Positions 27,190-35,118 of a stretch of DNA of 64,000 nucleotides are shown here, piece by piece. Origin of the DNA: Flavobacterium sp. (lineage in GTDB: Bacteria > Bacteroidota > Bacteroidia > Flavobacteriales > Flavobacteriaceae); assembly GCF_027490375.1 (NCBI RefSeq), contig NZ_JAIXYH010000060.1, positions 1-64,000 of the forward strand, in the 5' to 3' direction. A program made the position numbers and the translations under genes. Numbering within the stretch: the stretch's first letter is position 1; each line of letters opens with the position of its first letter. The notes below the pieces were generated by a model. That model saw only the letters and a program-made list of their open reading frames with translations. It was not told the DNA's origin and made no database searches.

Positions 27190-27444
27190 ATGAACACTAA
27201 GTTAACACTAACAATCGAGGAAGAGGTTATTAAACTCGCGAAAGAATACGCCAAAGAGAAAGGACAAAGTCTTTCGGAACTAGTTGAAAGCTATTTCAAA
27301 TTTGTTGTTGTAGATCGGCCGAAAATAAGCGAAAAACAACTTTCGCCCAAGATTAGAAAGTTGAGGGGGATCTTAAAAGTTGACGACAATTTCGACTACA
27401 AGCAAATTTTAACCGAGGAACTTTCTAAAAAATATGGAGTATAA
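27190..27444 (+). CDS. RHH-type antitoxin (DUF6364-like)
   Basis: 84 residues. The N-terminus has the ribbon-helix-helix pattern of DUF6364-like antitoxins (KLTLTIEEEVIKLAKEYAKE; KGQSLSELVESYFKF). The C-terminal 35 residues (PKIRKLRGILKVDDNFDYKQ) would wrap the toxin. It overlaps the PIN gene by 11 bp, so the two are translated together. It should bind both its own promoter and the PIN protein. The reading frame is intact, unlike the Doc pair nearby. Confidence 0.8.
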   Translation: MNTKLTLTIEEEVIKLAKEYAKEKGQSLSELVESYFKFVVVDRPKISEKQLSPKIRKLRGILKVDDNFDYKQILTEELSKKYGV

Positions 27445-27871
27445 GTTATTTCTTGACTCTGACGTGGTTATTGATTTTTTTACCGACAGAGAACCGCATG
27501 CCAATCCGGCAAGTGAGCTTTTTGAAATGAATAATAATGGCGATGTAAAGCTTTTTCTGTCTGCAGTAAGCATCAACAATATTTACTACATAGTGCGAAA
27601 ATTTTTAGGTCATAAGAAAAGCATGGAAGTAATCGAAACTTTATGCGAAATGACCGAAATTATCGACACAACAAAAGCAGAAATTGTTCAAGCATTACGA
27701 AACGGTTTTTCGGATTACGAAGATTCCATTCAATACTGTTGTGCACTAAAAATAAAAGATATCGATGCGATAATCACCCGTAATACAAAAGATTACAGTA
27801 AATCTTCCATCGCAGTAATGACTCCGTTGAATTTTCTACAAATGAAGGAAAAGAACGACAGCCAAGAGTAG
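27434..27871 (+). CDS. PIN-domain ribonuclease toxin (VapC-like)
   Basis: 145 residues. The PIN fold is visible: LFLDSDVVIDFFTDREPH carries the first Asp cluster (about residues 8-14), SELFEM follows, FSDYEDSIQYCCAL gives the central acidic pair (about residues 94-97), and DAIITRNTKDY the last Asp (near 117). These residues bind Mg/Mn in RNA cleavage. Size fits. It probably cuts tRNA or other RNA when released from the RHH antitoxin; the target cannot be predicted. Confidence 0.85.
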   Translation: MEYKLFLDSDVVIDFFTDREPHANPASELFEMNNNGDVKLFLSAVSINNIYYIVRKFLGHKKSMEVIETLCEMTEIIDTTKAEIVQALRNGFSDYEDSIQYCCALKIKDIDAIITRNTKDYSKSSIAVMTPLNFLQMKEKNDSQE

Positions 27872-28101
27872 TTTTTGTAAAAATGCTAGCTCTGATTTCC
27901 TTCGTCTGTTTGGCTTGAGCGTCGGTTGCAATCCGTGTTCTGCTCCATAATTGTTTTCCACCTTCATGCCCACTTTTCCTCCAAATTCATTCCTAAATAA
28001 TCACGTATGTTTTTGCGCACATTCTTTGCGTGAGGGGTTTCTGCTGAGCGCTTTTTCCGAATGAAAAATAATACTTAAACAGCTAAGATTTGATCGATTA
28101 G
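27872..28101. other. Intergenic, degenerate repeats
   Basis: Non-coding. Contains a degenerate block (about 27925-27990, with CAATCCGTGTTCTGCTCCA) related to 32525-32580, and a repeat A fragment at 28015-28058 (GCGCACATTCTTTGCG). It leads directly into the tandem array. Confidence 0.5.
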
Positions 28102-28431
28102 GCACAAAACACTAACTGAGTTAGTACAAAGAACCAACTAGTGTAGTACAAAGAACCAATTAAGTTATCCCAAAGAACCAACTAGTGTTGTACAAAGAAC
28201 CAAGTAAGTTGGTACAAAAAACCAAGTAAGTTGGTACAAAGAACCAAGTAAGTTGGTACAAAGAACCAAGTAAGTTGGCACAAAGAACCAAGTAAGTTGG
28301 CACAAAGAACCAAATAAGTTGATGTAAAGAACCAAGTAAGTTGGTGCAAAGAACTAAGTATGTTAGTACAAAAAACCAAGTAAGTTAGTACAAAAAGCCA
28401 AGTAAATTAGTACAAAGAACCAAGTACGTTA
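28102..28431. repeat. 22-bp tandem repeat array, 15 units
   Basis: Fifteen head-to-tail 22-bp units, exactly 330 bp. The central 8-9 units are nearly identical (GTACAAAGAACCAAG followed by TAAGTTG); outer ones are degenerate. Each junction forms an imperfect dyad ACCAA-GTAAG-TTGGT. There are no spacers, so it is not CRISPR, and 22 is not a multiple of three, so it is not a protein repeat. No adjacent gene reads through it. Confidence 0.95.
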
Positions 28432-28611
28432 GTAGAGGGTATAAATAAAAGTAGTATTTAGTACTACTAAAATACGTTCAATGTCTAAAATTTTAACAAT
28501 TAGCGTCTTTTAGATTACTTCGAAATTTACTTGCTGTGTTTGTTATCGAGGGCATTACGTAAACAGGAGAAAAGTGGCTTAAGATTCGGTAACAAATTTT
28601 GCGCTTTTTAT

Positions 28612-28822
28612 GGCAACCGGGGCTGGGAAGTACGTTAGTAATGTTGTGTGGAAAAAGTGTATATTCGTGGGAGATAATAGAAAAAGCGACGGCCCAATTT
28701 AATATCGCGAGGATAAGCAAAACTTTTTCAGTGCAAAGTGATGTAAATAAGTGGTTTATCATTGTTTTTGGAAAATGAAAAACGATGCAGGGATTTCCTC
28801 AATTGGCAAGTTGTAGACCATT
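28612..28822 (+). promoter_or_regulatory. Repeat B end plus leader, copy 3
   Basis: CAACCGGGGCTGGGAA, then TACGTTAGTAATGTTG and GAAAAAGTGTATATTC (16 bp exact with the copy at 31040), TATATTCG as a -7-like box, and about 170 bp of leader. The last 70 bp (TTTATCATTGTTTTTG, AATGAAAAA, TCAATTGGC) align with the leader at 31145-31215. It ends in ACCATTTTGAAACC at the nuclease start. Confidence 0.55.
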
Positions 28823-29908
28823 TTGAAACCATTGCAATTGGAAAACAGACCTAAATATTTAGCCCAGAATATTAAATTCTATTCGGAATTTCCTCAAGGA
28901 TATAATATGGACATTGACTATTCTCATCTTCCAAGTTTATTAAATTTTGATTTTCATACTTTGAATGGAATTTTACCATTAACAAGTTCAAGATTTAAAT
29001 TTATAGGCGAAAACGGAGAAGTTAATGGTAAGAAAAGTTCAGTTGTACTGGTAAATCCATTACCCGAAGAGTATGAGTATTTTGAAGGTATTGGGGTTAC
29101 TGAATTTCAAGCTGTCTCAATAGTTGTTAACTTCTACGCTTTGGAAGAGACAGAACCCAAAATTGTAAGAGGACTTCCCTATGGTGTATCATTGGTTCCT
29201 ATGAGCAGAAGCGGAAAAATTGACACTTGGAATATTGGATTACTTAAGACTTTTGATCTAGAGGAATTATGTCAAGAAGGCGGAACTGTTTTTACAGAAT
29301 TTGTTCCATTTAAAAATTGGAGCAAAGGATTAGGAATGGATTATTCTTTGTTTTCAAATATTACAAAAAATCAGCACACCGATAGTATTGGCTTTGAATG
29401 GGGAATGTATTTTATTTGTCCGGTTTTTGACAAGAAAGAAATTTTAATTTCTGAAAACAGCACTTATTCAAAAGCAATTAATGCAAAATATAGAAACTAT
29501 AAAATCAGTCGTTATTTTAAGCCTTTTACAGATACTAAACCAAGACAAATTTGGGGTTGTGAATCGCCAATTGAATTATTTTTATTGCAAGGCTTATATA
29601 TAAAAAAACTGTTTCCCGAAATACAAATGGGTTTTTACCGTAATGGTGATATATTTCCAAACTATTAAAAAATGGCTGAAAAAGAAATTTTCATACCTGA
29701 AAACAAATTAATTACATCAGCCGATTTTTATTTTCCAAATCAAAGGCTAGCTATCTTTTGTGATGGCGCAGAGTTTCATGATACGGAAAAGGATAAAAAA
29801 ATAGATGAAAGTTTAGAAGCTATTGGTGTAAAATCCTTGAGATTTACTGGAAAGCAAATAACTGAAGAATTAGAAAACGTACTAACAGAAATAGAAAACG
29901 CGCTATAA
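28823..29908 (+). pseudogene. PD-(D/E)XK (DUF559/VSR-like) nuclease gene with in-frame TAA
   Basis: From a TTG at 28823 the frame gives 281 residues, stops at TAA 29666-29668, and continues in the same frame for 80 codons to 29908. The break is inside the nuclease domain. Upstream is ESPIELFLLQGLYIKKLFPE with the conserved Glu; after the stop are TSADFYFPNQRLAIFCDGAE (the D...C/ExDG catalytic strand), FHDTEKDKKIDESLEAIGV and SLRFTGKQI, which is the DUF559/very-short-patch type. Residues 1-240 have no recognised family and may be a recognition domain. AUG at 29672 could restart a 78-residue product lacking part of the site. Accessory, A+T-rich, preceded by the shared leader. Confidence 0.7.
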
Positions 29909-30052
29909 CAGCAGTTTCGAGCACTTGCTAATTTTAGTTTTTATGTGTTCAAGAATAACGTTTATCTTTAACAGAAAATAATCCGTTCGCTTGTATCACA
30001 ACTGTCGACACGCTGCGGAACGTTATGTGTAATGCGCCCGAAAAACGGAAAA
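29909..30052. other. attC-like spacer between cassettes
   Basis: About 140 bp framed by CTATAACAGCAG on the left and AACGTTATGTGTAATG on the right, with AACTGTCGACACGCTGCGG inside. The ends are roughly complementary (TATAAC/GTTAT). It recalls recombination-type spacers beside small genes in Bacteroidota, but I cannot assign it to a defined integron family. Confidence 0.3.
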
Positions 30053-30958
30053 ATGGAAAACAACTTTGAAAAAATGCAGAGAATTGCAGGAATTAACACA
30101 AAACTGAATCAATTATCTAAACTTGCATTTAATATGAATCCAATTCCTGAGAGTGTTAAACAAATGATTGAAATGCAAGATAAGTTAAAACTTGTAATTC
30201 CTACATTTGATATTCCGAAAATTCCTTTAGATATTCCAAAAATACCTAGTTTTATTTTCCCTAAAATAGAAATACCAATTTTTGACAATTTGTTCAATAA
30301 TAAATTATTAGAAAAACTAAAAGAAATTGGGAATATTGGGGAAAAATTAAAGAACAATCCAGAATTACAATTTGCATTTATAAGTGATTTAGAAACTTTA
30401 AATTTGAAATCAGCAGAGGAATTAAAAGAATCCTTGATTTCTGATTTAACTGATAATGATATTGAAGAAAAAGAACGAATACTGAATAACAACTTAATTC
30501 CATATTTAGAAAATCATAATCTTGAAAATTTATGGATTGGGGCAACTCAAGTTCTTGAATCTGTAAATAATCCTGATAAGTTAAGGCAATGTTTAATTTC
30601 ATTAAGAACTATTTTAGAATATTTAATTGACGAGAAATTAGCACCTATCGATAAAATTAAGAACTCAAAAATGTTTGAAAGTGATTTCAGAAATTATCAT
30701 TTAGGAAAAAAGAAAATAGAGTTTATAAAAATAAAAAGAGAACAAAAAATTGAATATTTTACATCCAAATTCAAATTTGGAACTTTAGAAGATTTTACAA
30801 AAAAAGAAATTCAGTATGTATGTAATTGTTATTCAATTTTATGTAATGTTCATCAACCGAATATTGGTTTGACAGAAAATCAAGTAAGAAGTTTAAAAGT
30901 AAAAACGGGAATTACGATTTGGCTATTACTATACTTATATGACATTTTAGAAGAATGA
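30053..30958 (+). CDS. Possible pPIWI-associated nuclease-like protein
   Basis: 301 residues from ATG 30053 (the longer frame starts seven codons upstream inside the spacer). The N-terminal half is rich in Lys, Ile and Pro, with a short repeat IPKIPLDIPKIPS near residues 60-75. The C-terminal half contains LENLWIGATQVLESVNNPDK and RQCLISLRTILEYLIDEKLAP, which resembles the helical core of predicted pPIWI-associating or defence-type proteins; this match is from memory and weak. No Argonaute/PIWI gene is adjacent. Very A+T-rich codon use, distinct from the neighbouring mannan operon, suggests transfer. Confidence 0.5.
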   Translation: MENNFEKMQRIAGINTKLNQLSKLAFNMNPIPESVKQMIEMQDKLKLVIPTFDIPKIPLDIPKIPSFIFPKIEIPIFDNLFNNKLLEKLKEIGNIGEKLKNNPELQFAFISDLETLNLKSAEELKESLISDLTDNDIEEKERILNNNLIPYLENHNLENLWIGATQVLESVNNPDKLRQCLISLRTILEYLIDEKLAPIDKIKNSKMFESDFRNYHLGKKKIEFIKIKREQKIEYFTSKFKFGTLEDFTKKEIQYVCNCYSILCNVHQPNIGLTENQVRSLKVKTGITIWLLLYLYDILEE

Positions 30959-31000
30959 AGCACTAAGCATAATAACGATAGCTGTTGCACAAGACTATCC

Positions 31001-31236
31001 GCTGCAGACGCCGCTGGGAATTACGTTACTAACGTTTAGTTGAAAAAGTGTATATTCATGAAAAATAATAAACTAAACGAGTATACAAATTAACATATTC
31101 AAAATACGCATAACTTTTTGAACACGAATCCTTGTAAATGAATTGTTTATCGCTGTTTTTGAAAAATGAAAAAGAGGCAGAAGTTTCGTCAATTGTTAAT
31201 TTGGTGGACAGCTTGTGAGAACTTTAAAAAAATACA
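31001..31236 (+). promoter_or_regulatory. Repeat B end plus leader, copy 4
   Basis: GCCGCTGGGAATTACGTTAC, then TAACGTTTAGTTG, the shared GAAAAAGTGTATATTC, TATATTCA as a -7-like box, and about 190 bp of leader to ATG 31237. Aligns with copies at 24447 and 28612. Confidence 0.55.
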
Positions 31237-31734
31237 ATGAATAGAAAAAAAGCAATAGAAATTTTACAAAAACAAAAGCAAAAACTTGATAATCCAAATT
31301 TCTTAAAAGATGAAAACTGGGTTTTTCAAACTGCATCATATATTAAAGATTTTTTTGGTGAAAGTTCAACTGAATATTTTTTCATTTCAAAATTTGAGTT
31401 TACAGCTTATTATTCTAAGCCCGATAGTAAGCAAGATGCGATTGGAAGGTTAAATGCTAAAACTCCAAAAGCTAAAAAATATTTAGAAAATTGTATTGAA
31501 ACAATTTCTAATAAAGGTCTTTATAAACATCCTAAGAAAAATTTAGTTTCTGATAAAAGTAACTTTGAATTAATAGGAATAGTTATTACAATTTCAATAT
31601 TTGTATTTTGGATTGGTTATTGGGTAAAAAGCGTTGAACTTTTTTCTTCAAAGAATAAAACTGAAAATTCTACTTCTTTTTTATCTAACACTGTATCCCA
31701 AAAAATAACCAATCCAAAAGAAAAGTCCATGTAA
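31237..31734 (+). CDS. Hypothetical membrane protein
   Basis: 165 residues. A charged N-terminal region (EILQKQKQKLDNPNFLKDEN ... FGESSTEYFFISKFEF) precedes one membrane helix at about residues 109-128 (LIGIVITISIFVFWIGYWV) and a short Ser/Lys-rich tail. No recognised family. It is preceded by the shared leader and followed by a second small coiled-coil protein, possibly a two-gene cassette. The full frame is intact. Confidence 0.6.
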   Translation: MNRKKAIEILQKQKQKLDNPNFLKDENWVFQTASYIKDFFGESSTEYFFISKFEFTAYYSKPDSKQDAIGRLNAKTPKAKKYLENCIETISNKGLYKHPKKNLVSDKSNFELIGIVITISIFVFWIGYWVKSVELFSSKNKTENSTSFLSNTVSQKITNPKEKSM

Positions 31735-31871
31735 AGTAGTAAATACAAACCAATATAATTCATAACTCATAGTAGTTAATTTATAAATGCTTCTCAATCA
31801 AAAGGCAGAGAGATTAAACCATAATAGCTTAAAAAACGGAATTTAAAATATTTTTAATTGGTTTTGCAATA

Positions 31872-32366
31872 TTGATTATCAACGTTTACTTTACCCGTTG
31901 GGTTTTCAGAATTAATGAAATAATTAAAATACAAAAAGAACAAACTAAACTCCTGAAGATAATTTCTGAAAAAATACAACTAAACTCAAATATAACATTT
32001 GAAAAACAAATTGCAACTGAATCGAAACCAATAGATTTGATTTCAGATAACAAGGTTGATTCAGAAGATCAAACAACAACAATTAATGATGAAACGCTTG
32101 ATAATTTATTCAATTTAATTAGATCAGAGCAAAAAAGTATATTCGGAGGATATTCTAAAAAAGTCGCTGAAGTACTTAAAAAAAATTGCAAAACTAAAAA
32201 TGATACTTTAAGTCTTATGTGGAATTTCCGCAAGAAATTCAATCTAGAGCTTATTGATGAAGTTTCAAAATTGTCAAATCATATTGATTATTTACGAAGG
32301 AATTTAGAAATATTTATTGATTTTGAAATTGTAGAAAATGAGTATCCATTTAAAAGAAAAACATAG
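31872..32366 (+). CDS. Hypothetical coiled-coil protein, 5' end uncertain
   Basis: 164 residues from TTG 31872. The open frame extends upstream to 31833 with a hydrophobic segment (FKIFLIGFAILIINVYF) that looks like a membrane helix, but no ATG is present, so the start is either a rare codon or has been lost. Behind the helix is a coiled coil (INEIIKIQKEQTKLLKIISE), then a helical C-terminal part (SLMWNFRKKFNLELIDEVSK). No family recognised. It may belong with the preceding membrane protein. Confidence 0.5.
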   Translation: MIINVYFTRWVFRINEIIKIQKEQTKLLKIISEKIQLNSNITFEKQIATESKPIDLISDNKVDSEDQTTTINDETLDNLFNLIRSEQKSIFGGYSKKVAEVLKKNCKTKNDTLSLMWNFRKKFNLELIDEVSKLSNHIDYLRRNLEIFIDFEIVENEYPFKRKT

Positions 32367-32702
32367 AACATTGGAAATGAGAAGATTAATGTTGCCAGGC
32401 AAATGCTACCAGCAAAATCTGTAACTTTTGCTTCTTTCCTTTCTTACGGATCTTTTTCAATAATAATCATCTTGAAACAAATCCCGATACCACAGATTTA
32501 CTTCATCTCTTCGGCAGGAGCCTCGGGCGTAATCCATGTTCTGTTCCACAATCGTTCCCCAACTTTTGAACCTCATTTCCAGCACTGAGGCGCCGGCACG
32601 CCCAAATGAAAATAAATGTTATACAATTGACATTTTAGTACCGCAGCTTTTGAACAATCGGCAGTATCTTAGACTTTTATTAGCTTTTCACCAAAAAAAT
32701 CT
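32367..32702. other. Intergenic boundary of the accessory stretch
   Basis: 336 bp, non-coding. Contains a degenerate block similar to 27925-27990 (CCATGTTCTGTTCCACAAT) and the right end of repeat A (32580-32609, GCACTGAGGCGCCGGCACG). The promoter of the esterase operon must lie in the last 100 bp, but no clear box stands out. Confidence 0.5.
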
Positions 32703-33764
32703 ATGAAACCTAAATGGCTACTCGCTTTTCTCTTGGTAACTTCTGTATTTCAAGCTCAAAATATTCAACATTTCGGACGCTGTAAACCACTATCCGACAC
32801 CAAATTCGAACTCGTTGGTGCCGCAGCAAGCGTGGCTTTTGCAACCACTGCCACCGAAATAACATTTCATTTACAAGCGGTCGACTCGTGGGCACACCGC
32901 GATTATGCCGTGCTCGTTGTCGACGGCGCCTACCTAGGTCGCTATCCCGTTGAACCCGGAAAACCGAATCCGATTACGCTCGACCTAACGCCCGGCGCAA
33001 CGCATGTCGTGGAAGTGTATAAAGCTACCGAAGCTTCGATCGGACAACTCATTTTCGACGGATCGCCGCTCACACAACTGCAACAAATGCCCGCCAGTAC
33101 ACGGAAACGGATCGAGTTTATCGGCGATTCGATAACCTGCGGCATGGGCAACGATTTGGCCATTCCGTGTCATACCGACCAATGGTTCGACCAACACAAT
33201 GCCTACTACGCCTACGGACCCATAACAGCACGTGCACTGAAAACCGATTTTTTGCTGAGCTCTGTCTCCGGATTCGGAATTTACCGCAATTGGAACGACG
33301 AAAACGAAGCCGAACCTACGCTGCCGCAAGTGTACGACAACCTGTATCTCAACAACGCTAAAGAACTGCCGTATCAAGCCTCGCAAATTCCCGATGTTAT
33401 CAGCATTTGCTTAGGCACAAACGACTTTTCCGACGGCGATGGCAAGAAGAAACGTATGCCTTTTAACGATGCGAAATTCATTTCAAACTACACGCAATTT
33501 GTGGAAAAATTACACGGAAAATATCCAAAAGCAAAGATTTTATTGCTTGATAGTCCGATGCTTAACGGCGATAAGAAAACGCGTTTGCAATCGTGTTTGA
33601 AAAGTATTCAAGCGGATTTAAAAGCCAAGAATATTAACGTTCAACTGTTTTCGTTCAAAGAAATGAAACCACGCGGCTGCGATTATCATCCCGAAATGAT
33701 GGATCATCAGATATTATCCGACGAGCTTGCTCCAACCTTAAACGCCTTATTAAATGAGAATTAG
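32703..33764 (+). CDS. CE2-type SGNH acetyl esterase
   Basis: 353 residues, exported (signal peptide LLAFLLVTSVFQAQ). An N-terminal jelly-roll domain (residues about 20-130: IQHFGRCKPLSDTKFELVG; LVVDGAYLGRYPVE) precedes an SGNH hydrolase: block I FIGDSITCGMGN (Ser near 143), block III GLGTND-like CLGTNDFSDGDG, block V CDYHPEMMDH (His). This two-domain plan matches carbohydrate esterase family 2, which deacetylates mannan, glucomannan or xylan oligosaccharides. First gene of a four-gene operon with tight overlaps (11 bp to the next). The G+C-richer DNA contrasts with the accessory region before it. Confidence 0.85.
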   Translation: MKPKWLLAFLLVTSVFQAQNIQHFGRCKPLSDTKFELVGAAASVAFATTATEITFHLQAVDSWAHRDYAVLVVDGAYLGRYPVEPGKPNPITLDLTPGATHVVEVYKATEASIGQLIFDGSPLTQLQQMPASTRKRIEFIGDSITCGMGNDLAIPCHTDQWFDQHNAYYAYGPITARALKTDFLLSSVSGFGIYRNWNDENEAEPTLPQVYDNLYLNNAKELPYQASQIPDVISICLGTNDFSDGDGKKKRMPFNDAKFISNYTQFVEKLHGKYPKAKILLLDSPMLNGDKKTRLQSCLKSIQADLKAKNINVQLFSFKEMKPRGCDYHPEMMDHQILSDELAPTLNALLNEN

Positions 33765-35118
33765 TCTAGGAATTTTATTGTTGCTTGTCCAAAACATGTA
33801 TGCCAATCCGCGATTGCCCGAAATTTTCTCCGACGGTATGGTTGTACAACGCAACAGCAATCTTAAAATTTGGGGTTGGGGAACGCCAAAAGAACCGATA
33901 AAAGTGTCGGTTTCGTGGTCGGATACAACTGCCGAAACGGTCGTAAACTCTTTTGCTTATTGGGAAGTGCGTATTCCTGTTCCCGATAAACGCGGTTCGC
34001 AAACCATAAACATTAAAGGCTACTCGGAACGTATTTTGAAAGACGTGTTGATCGGCGAAGTGTGGCTTTGCAGCGGCCAGTCGAATATGGAAATGACCTT
34101 TGATTGGGGCGAAATGCATGCAAACGAAGTGGCAAACGACCAAAACAACAACATTAGGTTTTTTACTGTGGAAAAAGCTGCCGCTGACGTTCCGCAACAG
34201 CAAATTCCGGGGAAATGGGAAGCGATTGCTCCTGAAACCATTCGCAGCAAAAGCGCTACAGCTTACTTCTTTACAAAACGCTTGCAAGCGCAACTGGGTA
34301 ACGTACCAATTGGCGTTATTGTTAGTGCTTGGGGCGGAACACCTTTGGAAGTTTGGGCTCCGAAATCGGCAGTCGATCAAAGTGAGGTTTTGCGTAATTC
34401 GGCCGCCAATCTAAAACCGTCGGATTATTGTCCGCACCAGGCTTCGGTCGTTTACAATACCATGATACACCCAATGGTTGGTTTTCCGGTTGCCGGTGTA
34501 CTTTGGTATCAGGGCGAAAGCAACGTGGGTAACGATACGTATGCAAGCATGCTCAAAGCATTTTTCGATTCGTGGCGCCAAGCATGGAAAGCCGATTTTC
34601 AGGTGTATATCGTACAACTTGCGCCTTATAATTACGATGGCGACGTGCAATACGGAACAGCTTTACGCGAACAACAACGCTTATTTTGCGAACAATATTC
34701 GGGCGCACATTTGGCCGTAATTTCGGATGCAGGCGATGCTGCCGATATTCATCCGCGCGATAAAAAAACCGTGGGAGAGCGTTTGGCAACCTTAGCTTTA
34801 GTTAATCACTATAAACGTTTAGATAAGTCGTTCAACAATCCAATTATTAGAAACGTACGTTGGGAAAAGAAAGGAATTGTTTTGGAGTTCGACCCGATTT
34901 TCAATTTCGTACAAAAAACCGGAACTGCTTTTTTTGAAGTGGCCGATGCGGCGGGAAATTTTGTGAAAGTACCTGTCAAAGTTTCAAAAAACACCTTGGT
35001 TATTTCCTGCAAGTTTGCACCTACAGCTCTTCGTTACGGCTGGCAAGACGAGGCTTCTGCCACTATTTTTACTTCGCAAGGAATGCCCTTATCCGGATTT
35101 TCACTTAAAAAATCATGA
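33754..35118 (+). CDS. SASA-family (sialate O-acetylesterase-like) esterase
   Basis: 454 residues with a short signal peptide (SLGILLLLVQNMYA). Nucleophile Ser in WLCSGQSNMEMTFDWGE (near residue 109), then VSAWGGTPLEVWAPKSA, VLWYQGESNVG, and Asp-His in DIHPRDKKTVGERLA. The family removes O-acetyl groups from sugars; beside mannanases the likely substrate is acetylated mannan oligomers rather than sialic acid. The start lies inside the esterase gene upstream (11 bp), and its stop overlaps the GH3 start by 4 bp, so the three enzymes are translationally coupled. Confidence 0.87.
   Translation: MRISLGILLLLVQNMYANPRLPEIFSDGMVVQRNSNLKIWGWGTPKEPIKVSVSWSDTTAETVVNSFAYWEVRIPVPDKRGSQTINIKGYSERILKDVLIGEVWLCSGQSNMEMTFDWGEMHANEVANDQNNNIRFFTVEKAAADVPQQQIPGKWEAIAPETIRSKSATAYFFTKRLQAQLGNVPIGVIVSAWGGTPLEVWAPKSAVDQSEVLRNSAANLKPSDYCPHQASVVYNTMIHPMVGFPVAGVLWYQGESNVGNDTYASMLKAFFDSWRQAWKADFQVYIVQLAPYNYDGDVQYGTALREQQRLFCEQYSGAHLAVISDAGDAADIHPRDKKTVGERLATLALVNHYKRLDKSFNNPIIRNVRWEKKGIVLEFDPIFNFVQKTGTAFFEVADAAGNFVKVPVKVSKNTLVISCKFAPTALRYGWQDEASATIFTSQGMPLSGFSLKKS

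Noticed and set aside
28182..28379. 65-codon minus-strand frame of repeated WFF/TYLVL-type residues
   Set aside because: It is only the 22-bp array read in translation; the period is not a multiple of three, and there is no start context.
28102..28431. CRISPR array
   Set aside because: The 22-bp units are directly adjacent with no spacers, and no cas gene is in the window.
17321..29908. Genome-wide reassignment of TAA as a sense codon
   Set aside because: TAA ends many intact genes in the window at family-typical lengths (for example the tonB-like, dehydrogenase and susD genes), so only local nonsense mutations, errors or read-through remain.
32403..32588. 61-codon plus-strand frame before the esterase operon
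   Set aside because: Runs through degenerate repeat sequence; no coding periodicity.
24305..32702. Conventional integron, transposon or prophage
   Set aside because: No integrase, transposase, phage structural gene or target-site duplication could be identified; only repeats and isolated small genes are seen.
33754..35118. Sialic acid catabolism function for the SASA esterase
   Set aside because: No sialidase, lyase or transporter of sialic acid nearby; the operon partners point to mannan acetyl groups instead.
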